Source: Nocardia sp. XZ_19_385 (GTDB taxonomy: Bacteria; Actinomycetota; Actinomycetes; Mycobacteriales; Mycobacteriaceae). From it: a DNA stretch of 64,000 bases. The position numbers were made by a program, and so were the translations under genes. The first letter of the stretch is position 1; every line of letters starts with the position of its first letter. Shown here one piece after another: positions 16,827 to 27,028 of the stretch. The notes under the pieces are model-generated. The model worked only from the letters and a program-made list of their open reading frames with translations, was not told where the DNA came from and did not search any database. The DNA is taken from positions 744,001-808,000 of the forward strand of contig NZ_JACVEE010000001.1 in assembly GCF_015355755.1 (NCBI RefSeq), in the 5' to 3' direction.

Positions 16827-16835
16827 GCACAAAAA

Positions 16836-16875
16836 GGCTCGGCACGACTCGCGAGAATGCGAATCGTGCCGAGCC
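16836..16875. terminator. Bidirectional terminator after metI
   Basis: A perfect 12-bp stem GGCTCGGCACGA/TCGTGCCGAGCC with a 16-base loop is preceded on the left by AAAAA and followed on the right by CTTTT. It therefore can end both metI (plus) and the convergent DUF4189 gene (minus). Confidence 0.85.
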
Positions 16876-16889
16876 GCTGTGCTTTTGGG

Positions 16890-17393
16890 TCAGCCCGCGT
16901 TCGCCGTGCAGGCGGACAGGATGACCCGGGCCGGACGCGGCGAAGCGCTGCCCGGATCCGGGAACGGCGGGGCGCTCATGCCGAGCACCTCGTTCGAAAG
17001 GCGTTCGGCCTCACCGCGACCGGGCGCCCAGGACCAGCCGAAGCGGTAGTCGGCGCCCTGGGACACCGAACCGCAGGCGTTGCGGAAGTTGACCACGACC
17101 TCGCAGTCGCGACGGGCGCATTCGGCCCGCGCGCCGTTCTCGGCCGCGGCCCAGCTGCCGTAGTTGACGGCCGAGGACACGCGGGCGCTGCTCCGCGAAA
17201 TCGCCAGCGCGCCATAGAGATCGCCGCGGGCGGCGTTGAAGCCACCGTCCACGGACGTGGCATGGTAGCCCTCGACTTCCATGATCGCCACGCCACTCTG
17301 GGTGGCCGCGTTGGCCGGACTCATGCCGGACAACACGATCGCGGTTGCGAAAGACGCGACCGCGCCCGCGGCAACCTTACGAGACAAAGACAA
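16890..17393 (-). CDS. Secreted DUF4189 protein, copy 1
   Basis: About 167 residues: a Sec signal peptide (SRKVAAGAVASFATAIVLSG..ANA-A) followed by a DUF4189 domain (YGALAISRSSARVSSAVNYGSWAAAENGARAECARRDCEVVVNF). It has conserved Cys pairs and the C-terminal ILSACTANAG. The role of the domain is unknown; such small exported proteins are expanded in Nocardia and mycobacteria. A TTG start at 17393 is assigned because GGGGAGG lies 6 bases upstream, exactly as in copy 2. Upstream codons without a signal peptide are rejected. Confidence 0.88.
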   Translation of the reverse strand: MSLSRKVAAGAVASFATAIVLSGMSPANAATQSGVAIMEVEGYHATSVDGGFNAARGDLYGALAISRSSARVSSAVNYGSWAAAENGARAECARRDCEVVVNFRNACGSVSQGADYRFGWSWAPGRGEAERLSNEVLGMSAPPFPDPGSASPRPARVILSACTANAG

Positions 17394-17491
17394 AAGAATC
17401 CTCCCCGGTTCAAAGGTGATGTCAGCGAAGATCATCGCCTAGAAGATCCCAATTGTCCAAGTAGTTTCGGGCCGCCGCACGCGACCTCCGC

Positions 17492-17917
17492 TCAGCGAAT
17501 GTTCTTGGTGCAGGCGGAGGTTACGACGGCCGCGGCGCGCGGCTGGGAGCTGCCGAGATCCGGGAAGGGCGGCGCGGATTCGCCAAGGGAGGCGACGGCC
17601 GCCTGTTCGGCGTCCGCGAGGGAGCCGCCGGCGGCCCAGCCCCATTTGCCGTCCGCGCCGCGGGCGATGGCGCCGCAGCCGTCGACGATGCGCAGCACCA
17701 GTTCACAGTCGTAGACGCCGCAGTCGCGGATGGCGGCGGCGTCGGCGGCCACCTTGGAGGGATGGTCGACGGAGGCGATCGTTTTACCGGTGCTCCACGA
17801 GATCCCGAAGGTGCCGTAGTACTTCCCGGCCGCCTCGGCCGGCGCGGCCGCGAAGACGGTGACCGCGGCCGATGAGGTGACAGCGGCGACCAGAGCGGAC
17901 TTACCGAGCACAGACAA
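17492..17917 (-). CDS. Secreted DUF4189 protein, copy 2
   Basis: This 141-residue protein has a signal peptide (GKSALVAAVTSSAAVTVFAAAPAEA-A) and the DUF4189 domain (YYGTFGISWSTGKTIASVDHPSKVAADAAAIRDCGVYDCELVLRI). Its ending, PPFPDLGS..AVVTSACTKN, parallels copy 1, so the two are tandem paralogues. It starts with TTG 6 bases after GGGGAGG. That ribosome-binding site is one arm of a perfect hairpin (17921-17956). Confidence 0.88.
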   Translation of the reverse strand: MSVLGKSALVAAVTSSAAVTVFAAAPAEAAGKYYGTFGISWSTGKTIASVDHPSKVAADAAAIRDCGVYDCELVLRIVDGCGAIARGADGKWGWAAGGSLADAEQAAVASLGESAPPFPDLGSSQPRAAAVVTSACTKNIR

Positions 17918-17920
17918 GAG

Positions 17921-17956
17921 GATCCTCCCCGTTTCAGAACGTTTACGGGGAGGATC
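17921..17956 (-). promoter_or_regulatory. Hairpin covering the DUF4189-2 ribosome-binding site; also possible suf terminator
   Basis: In the minus-strand transcript GATCCTCCCCGT (17956-17945) pairs perfectly with ACGGGGAGGATC (17932-17921), 12 bp around a 12-base loop. The 3' arm contains the GGGGAGG ribosome-binding site of the following TTG-started DUF4189 gene. The structure also lies just after the suf operon and is followed by CTCTTGTCT, so it may terminate suf transcription, hold back translation, or both. Confidence 0.65.
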
Positions 17957-17997
17957 TTCGCTTGCTATGTATCGAATTGTCCAGTGCCCGAAGGCTA

Positions 17998-18375
17998 CTA
18001 GACGGTGAATCCGAGCGCGCGCAGCTGTTCACGGCCGTCGTCGGTGATCTTGTCCGGGCCCCACGGCGGCATCCAGACCCAGTTGATCGTCAGGTCCTCG
18101 ACCAGGCCGCTGCGCACCAGGGCGTTGCGGGTCTGGTCCTCGATGACGTCGGTGAGCGGGCACGCGGCCGAGGTCAAGGTCATGTCGAGCTTGGCGATCT
18201 CGTTCTCGACCGAGATGCCGTAAACCAGGCCGAGGTCCACGACATTGATGCCGAGTTCGGGGTCGACGACGTCGCGCATCGCCTCCTCGATGTCCTCGAG
18301 GTGCTTGATCTCCTCGGCAGACAGTTCGACCGGAGCAGCAGCCTGCTCGGTCTCGGTGGCCGGTGTCTCGGTCAT
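17998..18375 (-). CDS. sufT: SufT, MIP18/DUF59-family Fe-S assembly factor
   Basis: This 125-residue protein has an acidic N-terminal tail of about 20 residues, then the MIP18 domain: MRDVVDPELGINVVDLGLVYGI and SAACPLTDVI with the conserved cysteine. SufT-type proteins help mature or deliver Fe-S clusters. It is the last gene of the suf operon and overlaps sufU by 4 bases (ATGA). Confidence 0.92.
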   Translation of the reverse strand: MTETPATETEQAAAPVELSAEEIKHLEDIEEAMRDVVDPELGINVVDLGLVYGISVENEIAKLDMTLTSAACPLTDVIEDQTRNALVRSGLVEDLTINWVWMPPWGPDKITDDGREQLRALGFTV

Positions 18376-18836
18376 GAGTTCGCCCCATTCGTGGAGGAAT
18401 TATCGGATATCCGCACCACGGCGTCCTTGAACGCCAGCCAACCCAGCAGCGCGCACTTCACCCGCGCCGGGTACTTGGCGACGCCGGCGAGGGCGATGCC
18501 GTCGCCGATCACGTCCTCGTCGCCTTCGATGGTGCCGCGGCTGGAGATCATCTCGCTGTAGGAGTCGACGACCTTCAGCGCCTGCTGCACCGGCAGCCCG
18601 ATGACCTGGTCGGCCAGGATCGACGTGGCGGCCTGGCTGATCGAACAGCCCTGGCCGTCGTACGACACATCCGTGACCTCACCGTTGTCGGCGATGTTGA
18701 CGCGCAAGGTCACCTCGTCACCGCAGGTCGGGTTGACGTGGTGCACTTCGGCGCCGAACGGCTCCCGCAGCCCGCGGTGGTGCGGGTGTTTGTAGTGGTC
18801 CAGGATCACTTCCTGGTACATCTGCTCCATGCGCAT
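18372..18836 (-). CDS. sufU: SufU, Fe-S scaffold/sulfur acceptor
   Basis: This 154-residue IscU-like protein has the three cysteines NPTCGD, GQGCSISQA and VKCALLGW, and an Asp next to the first, as required for the zinc site that accepts persulfide sulfur from SufS. It lies 3 bases after sufS and overlaps sufT. Confidence 0.94.
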   Translation of the reverse strand: MRMEQMYQEVILDHYKHPHHRGLREPFGAEVHHVNPTCGDEVTLRVNIADNGEVTDVSYDGQGCSISQAATSILADQVIGLPVQQALKVVDSYSEMISSRGTIEGDEDVIGDGIALAGVAKYPARVKCALLGWLAFKDAVVRISDNSSTNGANS

Positions 18837-18839
18837 GTC

Positions 18840-20865
<2,026 letters not shown>

Positions 20866-20903
20866 CGGAGTTGAATTCCTTTGCGGGGTAATGGTCTGTG
20901 TTG

Positions 20904-22109
20904 TCAGGCGCCGATTGCGGCGAGTTCGGCCTCGATGGCCGACTCCAGCCGCTCCCGGATCTCGGGGACCGCGATCTTCTGGATGATCTCGTGGAAGAAG
21001 CCACGCACGACCAGGCGACGGGCGGCGTCCTCGGGGATGCCGCGCGAGCGCAGGTAGAACAGCTGCTCGTCATCGAAACGTCCGGTGGCACTGGCGTGTC
21101 CGGCGCCGGCGATCTCGCCGGTCTCGATCTCCAGGTTCGGCACCGAGTCGGCGCGGGCGCCGTCGGTGAGGATCAGGTTCCGGTTCACCTCGAAGGTGTC
21201 GGTGCCCTCGGCGGCCGCGCGGATCAGCACGTCGCCGACCCACACGGTGCGGGCATCGCCCTTCTTGGAGTCCGGATCGCCTTGCAGCGCACCCTTGTAC
21301 AGCACGTTCGACTTGCAGTTCGGGACCGCGTGGTCGATGAGCAGGCGCTGCTCGAAGTGCTGGCCGGCGTCGGCGAAGTAGAGACCGAGCAGTTCGGCGT
21401 CGCCGCCGGGACCGTCGTAGCGCACGCCCGCGGTCAGACGAACCAGGTCGCCGCCGAGGGTGACGTTGATGTGGCGCAGCGTGGCATCGCGACCCACCTT
21501 GGCGTGATGCGCGGTGGTGTTGACGGCGTCATCGGCCCAGTCCTGGACGTGGACGACGGTCAGCTTCGCGCTGTCACCGAGCACGAATTCCACGTTCTCG
21601 GCGTAGGTTCCGCTGCCGCGCTGGTCGACGACCACGGTGGCGACGGCGAAGTTCGCGAGCCGAATCTGCGTGTGGCCGAAGGCGGTCTTGCCCTCGCCCG
21701 GGCCGGTCACGGTGAGCACGACCGGCTCGGCGACCTCGATCTCCTGGCCGACCGACACGATGGTCGCCGACTCGAAGCTCGAATATGCCTGGGCCGCAAC
21801 ACGATCGGCGGGCACACCGGCCTGGCCGAGGCGCGCGTCATCGCGGCCCACGGTCTCGACGGTGACGCCCTCGACCGAGTTGACCTCGACGGTCGCCTTG
21901 CCGTCCTGCACGGCGGTGCCGTCGTGCAGGCCGCGCAGGCGGCGCATCGGGGTGAAGCGCCACTCCTCGTCGCGGCCCGACGGGACCTCGAAAGCCTCCA
22001 CATCGAACGAGGTGAAAACCTCGCCCTTGTTGGTCGCGGCTCCGGCACCCGGGTTCTGAATCGGTTTGGCGTTCTCGCCTTCAACCGCTCCAATGACACC
22101 TGTCGCCAT
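20904..22109 (-). CDS. sufD: SufD, scaffold subunit
   Basis: This 401-residue SufB/D-family beta-helix protein has the C-terminal [33 protein letters not shown] segment with the conserved His and the family ending FFHEIIQKI. SufD pairs with SufB and SufC and is needed for iron entry. The ATG at 22109 shares one base with the sufB stop (TGATG). The frame is open further upstream inside sufB, but that is a shadow. Confidence 0.95.
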   Translation of the reverse strand: MATGVIGAVEGENAKPIQNPGAGAATNKGEVFTSFDVEAFEVPSGRDEEWRFTPMRRLRGLHDGTAVQDGKATVEVNSVEGVTVETVGRDDARLGQAGVPADRVAAQAYSSFESATIVSVGQEIEVAEPVVLTVTGPGEGKTAFGHTQIRLANFAVATVVVDQRGSGTYAENVEFVLGDSAKLTVVHVQDWADDAVNTTAHHAKVGRDATLRHINVTLGGDLVRLTAGVRYDGPGGDAELLGLYFADAGQHFEQRLLIDHAVPNCKSNVLYKGALQGDPDSKKGDARTVWVGDVLIRAAAEGTDTFEVNRNLILTDGARADSVPNLEIETGEIAGAGHASATGRFDDEQLFYLRSRGIPEDAARRLVVRGFFHEIIQKIAVPEIRERLESAIEAELAAIGA

Positions 22110-23545
22110 CAGCCGACGCTTCCTTCCATCTGCAGCTCGATGAGCCGGTTCAGTTCCAACGCGTATTCCATCGGCAGTTCCTTGGCGATCGGCTCGACGA
22201 AGCCGCGCACCACCATCGCCATCGCCTCGTCCTCGGTGAGGCCGCGGCTCATCAGGTAGAACAGCTGATCCTCGGACACCTTCGAGACGGTCGCCTCGTG
22301 GCCCATCGTCACGTCGTCCTCGCGGATGTCGACGTAGGGGTAGGTGTCGGAGCGGCTGATCGTATCGACCAGCAGCGCATCGCACTTCACGGTCGACTTG
22401 GAGCCGTAGGCGCCCTTGTTGATCTGGATCAGGCCACGGTAGGAGGCCCGGCCGCCACCGCGCGCCACCGACTTCGACACGATGTTCGAGGAGGTGTGCG
22501 GCGCCAGGTGCAGCATCTTCGCGCCGGTGTCCTGGTGCTGGCCCTCGCCCGCGAACGCGACCGAGAGGACCTCGCCCTTGGCGTACTCGCCGGTCATCCA
22601 GACCGCCGGGTACTTCATGGTGACCTTGGACCCGATGTTGCCGTCGACCCACTCCATGGTCGCGCCCGCTTCGGCCTTGGCCCGCTTGGTGACCAGGTTG
22701 TAGACGTTGTTCGACCAGTTCTGGATCGTGGTGTAGCGGCAGCGGCCGCCCTTCTTCACGATGATCTCCACGACCGCGGAGTGCAGCGAGTCGGACTTGT
22801 AGATCGGCGCGGTGCAGCCCTCGACGTAGTGCACGTAGGCGCCCTCGTCGACGATGATCAGGGTGCGCTCGAACTGGCCCATGTTCTCGGTGTTGATCCG
22901 GAAGTAGGCCTGCAGCGGAATGTCGACGTGCACACCCGGCGGCACGTAGATGAACGAGCCACCCGACCACACCGCGGTGTTCAGCGCGGAGAACTTGTTG
23001 TCACCGGCGGGGATGACCGAGCCGAAGTACTCGTGGAAGAGCTCCGGGTGCTCCTTCAACGCCGTGTCGGTGTCGAGGAAGATGACGCCCTGCTTCTCCA
23101 GATCCTCACGGATGGAGTGGTAGACGACCTCGGACTCGTACTGCGCGGCGACACCGGAGACCAGGCGCTGCTTCTCCGCCTCGGGGATGCCGAGCTTGTC
23201 GTAGGTGTTCTTGATGTCCTCGGGCAGGTCTTCCCAGGTCGCGGCCTGCTTCTCCGACGAACGCACGAAGTACTTGATGTTGTCGAAGTCGATGCCGTCG
23301 AGGTTGGAACCCCAGTTCGGCATGGGCTTGCGGTCGAAGATCCGGAGGGCCTTGAGACGCTGCTCGAGCATCCACTCGGTCTCGCTCTTCTTGGCCGAGA
23401 TGTCTCGGACAACCGCCTCGGACAGACCTCGCTGCGCGGCGGCGCCGGCCACATCCGAATCGGCCCAGCCGTAACCGTATTTGCCCAGCGAAGCAATGGT
23501 TTCTTCCTGGGTGAGCGGTTGCACCTGGTCGGTGGTCGTCGTCAT
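22109..23545 (-). CDS. sufB: SufB, Fe-S scaffold (no intein)
   Basis: This 478-residue SufB runs without interruption through [29 protein letters not shown] and [20 protein letters not shown] to the scaffold cysteine in [12 protein letters not shown]. tuberculosis SufB (Rv1461) carries an intein; none is present here. The ATG overlaps the sufR stop (ATGA), so regulator and scaffold are translationally coupled. Confidence 0.96.
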   Translation of the reverse strand: MTTTTDQVQPLTQEETIASLGKYGYGWADSDVAGAAAQRGLSEAVVRDISAKKSETEWMLEQRLKALRIFDRKPMPNWGSNLDGIDFDNIKYFVRSSEKQAATWEDLPEDIKNTYDKLGIPEAEKQRLVSGVAAQYESEVVYHSIREDLEKQGVIFLDTDTALKEHPELFHEYFGSVIPAGDNKFSALNTAVWSGGSFIYVPPGVHVDIPLQAYFRINTENMGQFERTLIIVDEGAYVHYVEGCTAPIYKSDSLHSAVVEIIVKKGGRCRYTTIQNWSNNVYNLVTKRAKAEAGATMEWVDGNIGSKVTMKYPAVWMTGEYAKGEVLSVAFAGEGQHQDTGAKMLHLAPHTSSNIVSKSVARGGGRASYRGLIQINKGAYGSKSTVKCDALLVDTISRSDTYPYVDIREDDVTMGHEATVSKVSEDQLFYLMSRGLTEDEAMAMVVRGFVEPIAKELPMEYALELNRLIELQMEGSVG

Positions 23546-24342
23546 TCGGCACTCCTTCCGGAGTCGTTCGTTCGTACCGTCGCGGGCTGTGCGGCGGTTT
23601 GTGGAGCAGACTTTTTCGTTATCGGTAGTGCGAGTAGCGGTACGTGGGTGGTGCAGGCGCAGTCGCCGTTGGCGATCGTCGCGAGCCGCTGCACGTGGGT
23701 GCCGAGCAGCTCCCGGAACGCCTCGAGTTCGGCCTCGCACAGCTGCGGGAATTCCTCGGCGACGTGCGCGACCGGGCAGTGATGCTGGCAGATCTGCACG
23801 CCCGCGCCCACCTTGCGGGTGGAGGCGGCGAATCCGGCGTCGGTGAAGGCTTCCGCGATTTCCTCGGCTTTCGCCTCGGTGTTCTGCGGAGTGTGGTCCT
23901 CGACCGCGTCGATCCCGGCCACGATAGTCCGTGCCCGTTTCCGGGCGAATTCGGTGATGGCCTGTTCGCCGCCGATCTCGCCGAGCTGGCGAATGGCGGC
24001 CCCGGCGAGGTCGTCGTAGGCGTGGCCGAGGCGGCCGCGTCCGGCGGCGGTCAGCTGGTATTGCTTGGCGGGGCGGCCGCGGCCCTTCTGCTGCCACGGT
24101 GCGGATCGGCTTGCCCGCGCCTGACCGGAATCGATCAGGGCGTCGAGATGCCGGCGCACGCCGGCCGGGGTGAGGCCCAGCCTGGTGCCGATGGCGGTCG
24201 CGGTGATCGGGCCGTCCTCCAGCAGCAGCTGGACGATGGCGGCCCGGGTGTGGCCCTCGGTGCCGACGGGCGCAGGCGCCGACGCGGTACCAGCCTTGCG
24301 ACCGGCCCTTTCGTCGTCATTCCGCAAACCCATGGTTTTCAC
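23542..24342 (-). CDS. sufR: SufR, Fe-S-sensing repressor of the suf operon
   Basis: This 266-residue regulator has a winged helix ([38 protein letters not shown]) and a C-terminal sensor region with the cysteine set CQHHC, LCEAE and CACTTH, expected to bind an Fe-S cluster. In cyanobacteria and mycobacteria SufR holding a cluster represses suf; loss of the cluster under iron or redox stress derepresses it. Start candidates are GTG 24342 (used) and ATG 24333. The operator 24339-24353 overlaps the GTG. Confidence 0.94.
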   Translation of the reverse strand: MKTMGLRNDDERAGRKAGTASAPAPVGTEGHTRAAIVQLLLEDGPITATAIGTRLGLTPAGVRRHLDALIDSGQARASRSAPWQQKGRGRPAKQYQLTAAGRGRLGHAYDDLAGAAIRQLGEIGGEQAITEFARKRARTIVAGIDAVEDHTPQNTEAKAEEIAEAFTDAGFAASTRKVGAGVQICQHHCPVAHVAEEFPQLCEAELEAFRELLGTHVQRLATIANGDCACTTHVPLLALPITKKSAPQTAAQPATVRTNDSGRSAE

Positions 24343-24353
24343 AACACCAGTGT
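24339..24353 (-). promoter_or_regulatory. SufR operator
   Basis: The minus strand reads ACACTGGTGTTGTGA, an inverted repeat ACACT-N5-TGTGA that matches the SufR site reported for mycobacterial Rv1460. It overlaps the sufR start codon, so bound SufR would block its own operon at the transcription or translation start. A TAGATT element about 30 bases upstream of the GTG could be the -10. Confidence 0.75.
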
Positions 24354-24681
24354 GGCGGAATTCGTTCCCTAAATCTAATAAGGGTCCCCTTGGAAAGCGC
24401 CCCCGAGCTCGGCATTTGATCATGCTGGGGGCTCCAGCGGGCGCATAACCCGAGATGCCGGGGGTTCGCGGTGGGCGCAGATCGGGCCGATAGTGATCCA
24501 TTGCACAGTCTTGTAGATCGACTATCAGCGCACATCAAGCGGGATTGCAGCAGCAGTTTCCAGCCCTGCGCAGGCGCGCTCGGCCGGGATCGAGGGTATC
24601 CAGAGATTCGCCGGGGGTGAACCGGCAGTGATCGTGCGACTTGGCGCACAATTCGAATCGTGCGTATGGGGCTGATCGAAT
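24354..24681. other. Non-coding stretch upstream of sufR
   Basis: About 330 bases lie between the suf operon start and the alcohol dehydrogenase stop. The part next to sufR should hold the suf promoter (AT-rich CTTATTAGATTTAG on the minus strand). I see no convincing small gene, repeat or hairpin in the remainder. Confidence 0.5.
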
Positions 24682-25701
24682 TCAGCGCACGGCTACCAGT
24701 TTCATCGGGGTTTCCAGGAGCGCTTCGGCGGAATCGTGCCACGGCACCGTCACGCTCGTGACTACCGACGGATCGAAGCTGCCGGCCGCGACGAGGTCGA
24801 GGACCGCGGGGATGGCCGGGCGGGCATGGGCGCGGCCGGTGTGGAAAGTGCAGCAGCGGCTGTACATGTCGAAGACCGGGAGGGCGACGTCGGAGAGCTG
24901 CACGCTGACGCTGGTGCACCAGCCGTCGTAGGTGGTCGCGTCGATGGCGGCGCGCAGGGCCTTCGACCCGCCCGCGGACTCGACCGTGATCGGGAACCGG
25001 CCGACGCGAGTGTCGCGCCGGCCTTCGACCGCCTGCGCGCCGAGCTTCTCGGCGATCGCCAATCGTTCGGCCGAATCATCCAGGTAGACAACGCGATCCG
25101 AGCCGAGCGCGACGGCGAGACCGGCCGCGTAGAGCCCGATCGACGGAGCCCCTGGACCGCCGATGACCAGTACTTCCGCGCCCGGATCGGCGGCCAGCTG
25201 TGGGCCGACGGCGCGGTAACCGTCCGGGATGTTGTCGCTGGCGCTGGCCACGGTGGCCGGATCGACCCCGGCCGGGAGCGGGACGAGCATGGCGTCGGCG
25301 TGCGGGATCAGGGCGAGGTCGGCCCACAGACCGCCCCAGTCGAGACCGCCGAGCGTGCCGAGGCCGAAGGTGGACAGCGGTGGATGGGACGCGCAGTTGC
25401 CGGTGCGGCCGCGCAGGCAGGGTTTGCAAGTGCCGCAAGAGATTTGGAACGGGACGACGGCGCGGTCACCGACCCGGACCGTGCGCACCTGCTCCCCGAC
25501 CGCGACCACTTCGACGACGCCCTCGTGCCCGAATGGGTAGGGCCCGGACAGTGGAAACGATCCGCGCAACACCGCCGGGTCGATATCGCAGGTGGCCAGT
25601 GCGATCGGCCGGACGAGAGCCTGTCCAGGAGCGGTGATTTCGGGTTCGGGGACGTCTTCCCAGGTGAGTGCGCCGGGGCCGGACAACGTCAAACGCTTCA
25701 T
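24682..25701 (-). CDS. Zinc-dependent medium-chain alcohol dehydrogenase-like protein
   Basis: This 339-residue MDR enzyme has catalytic zinc ligands Cys38 (ATCDID) and the GHE motif (FGHEGVVEVVAVG), structural-zinc cysteines in SCGTCKPCLRGRTGNC, and a Rossmann motif VIGGPGAPSIGLYAA that is slightly non-canonical (GGxGAP). Substrate unknown. It is preceded on the same strand by a TetR regulator, and the gap holds an operator set inside an apparent promoter (25711-25736), so the TetR protein very likely controls it. Confidence 0.87.
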   Translation of the reverse strand: MKRLTLSGPGALTWEDVPEPEITAPGQALVRPIALATCDIDPAVLRGSFPLSGPYPFGHEGVVEVVAVGEQVRTVRVGDRAVVPFQISCGTCKPCLRGRTGNCASHPPLSTFGLGTLGGLDWGGLWADLALIPHADAMLVPLPAGVDPATVASASDNIPDGYRAVGPQLAADPGAEVLVIGGPGAPSIGLYAAGLAVALGSDRVVYLDDSAERLAIAEKLGAQAVEGRRDTRVGRFPITVESAGGSKALRAAIDATTYDGWCTSVSVQLSDVALPVFDMYSRCCTFHTGRAHARPAIPAVLDLVAAGSFDPSVVTSVTVPWHDSAEALLETPMKLVAVR

Positions 25702-25710
25702 TCATCGAGT

Positions 25711-25736
25711 CTCGCTAGAACGTTCTTTCTAGTCAA
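25711..25736 (-). promoter_or_regulatory. Promoter and TetR-type operator of the dehydrogenase gene
   Basis: On the minus strand TTGACT (25736-25731) is a good -35, then a 17-bp spacer, then GAGACT as a weak -10 about 7 bases before the translation start. The spacer is filled by an inverted repeat CTAGAA-N6-TTCTAG at 25715-25732 that also contains the 10-bp palindrome AGAACGTTCT. A repressor bound here would sit exactly between -35 and -10. Confidence 0.65.
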
Positions 25737-25808
25737 TGGCCGAGGGGCCGATCATTCTGCGCAGCACCAACTTCCGGAAATTTTCCGCCGAGTTCTCTCA
25801 CACGCCAG

Positions 25809-26393
25809 TCATCTGGCTGCGACATCTGCATCCGCGAGCGTCGTTCTGATCAACCGCTCCATCCCCGCGGCCACCGCCCGCAGCGGTTCCTCGGACCGCC
25901 GTACCCGCGACAGGATCGTCGCCCCTTCATAGGCCGCTACCACCGTCACCGCCAGCCGCTCGGCCTCCTCCACCGGCAAACCGACCTCGGTCAGCAGCCC
26001 AGCGAAGGCTCGCTCCATCATCTCGAAGGCCGCCACACACGCGACCCGGATCGCCTCCACATCACTGCCCCCATCGAGCGCGGGCGTCCCCACCGGACAC
26101 CCATCGGTCCACTCCGACCCCGCCAGCTTCGCCACCATGAACTCGAACATCGTCCGCGTCGACGCGAACACATCCCCCGGCGCCTGCGCCATCACCCGAC
26201 TCGACAACACCGCCGTCCCGGTAATCGCCGCCACCGCGATCTCCTCTTTCCCACCCGGAAAGTGGTGATAAATCGACCCATACGGCAACCCCGCCGCCGC
26301 ACTCAACTTCTTCAACCCGAACCCGTGATACCCATGCCGCGCCAGCAACCCCGCCGCCGCAACCTCGATCCGCCGCCTGGACTCCGAAACCAT
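25809..26393 (-). CDS. TetR-family repressor (LmrA/YxaF-like)
   Basis: This 194-residue protein has the N-terminal HTH RIEVAAAGLLARHGYHGFGLKKLSAAAGLPYGSIYHHFPGGKEEI. The YGSIYHHFPGGKEE box and the C-terminal layout resemble the LmrA/YxaF branch of TetR regulators. ATG 26393 is used; the frame is open far upstream without protein-like content. The adjacent dehydrogenase with its operator is the probable target. Confidence 0.9.
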   Translation of the reverse strand: MVSESRRRIEVAAAGLLARHGYHGFGLKKLSAAAGLPYGSIYHHFPGGKEEIAVAAITGTAVLSSRVMAQAPGDVFASTRTMFEFMVAKLAGSEWTDGCPVGTPALDGGSDVEAIRVACVAAFEMMERAFAGLLTEVGLPVEEAERLAVTVVAAYEGATILSRVRRSEEPLRAVAAGMERLIRTTLADADVAAR

Positions 26394-27028
26394 GTGCTCG
26401 ATTGTGCGCTGCCAGTACCTCGCCCCGCCGACGGCCAATGGATGCAAGCCGGACAGGTGGACTCCCCCACACCGCAGGGCGCCGAGCCGGACAACCCCGG
26501 CCAAGTCTGGCGCGACCCCGAGGGCTACCCCGTCGACCCCACCATCCCGGCCCAACGCACGCCGGTCCGGGCCATACCGAGCACCCCATCCGGCAGCGTG
26601 CACCGGCTACAGCCGGTTCACCAAACATGTTCCCGGTCCAGCCACACCGAAGTCGGGGTGGCTCACCAGCAACAGGACCTGCTGGATCGCTACCAGAGTC
26701 GCTCGGCTGGTCCGCCAGGACACTGAAGTCCGGCGACGCAACGGCAGCAGGGCTGCGACCCCTGGTCGCGCCCACAAGTCCTTCGGCTTCGCCGTGCTCG
26801 GGCCGACACCCGCCAGCGGACTCACCCATCCTCCGGCAGGAAGCTCGGCTTCCCAGGCGGTCAGCGAGTTCAGCCGGTTGCGGGTCGGACGATTGCCCCG
26901 CGACACCACCCTCGGTGTTGCCATGGCCTTTCCCGTCGCTCGGTGGGGCGCTCGGCTTCGCGGGCGGGCAGTGCAGCTCGGCGGGTTGCGGGTCGGCCGG
27001 TTTCGTTCGGCGCACTAGGCTTCGGGTC
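26394..27028. other. Divergent intergenic stretch with possible gene remnant
   Basis: This 635-base gap lies between tetR (minus) and mptB (plus). At 26442-26726 (plus) there is a 94-codon frame from an ATG with mostly G/C-ending codons (begins MQAGQVDSPTPQGAEP, contains DPEGYPVDPTIPAQRTPV). It has no ribosome-binding site, and I do not recognise it; it could be the tail of a lost gene. A GGTTGCGGGTCGG motif occurs twice (near 26877 and 26983). The frame leading into mptB stays open here but is not protein-like. Confidence 0.35.

Noticed and set aside
26402..27028. Long N-terminal extension of MptB
   Set aside because: The frame is open but the sequence is Pro/Arg/Ser-rich without family similarity; MptB proteins begin near the GTG at 27029.
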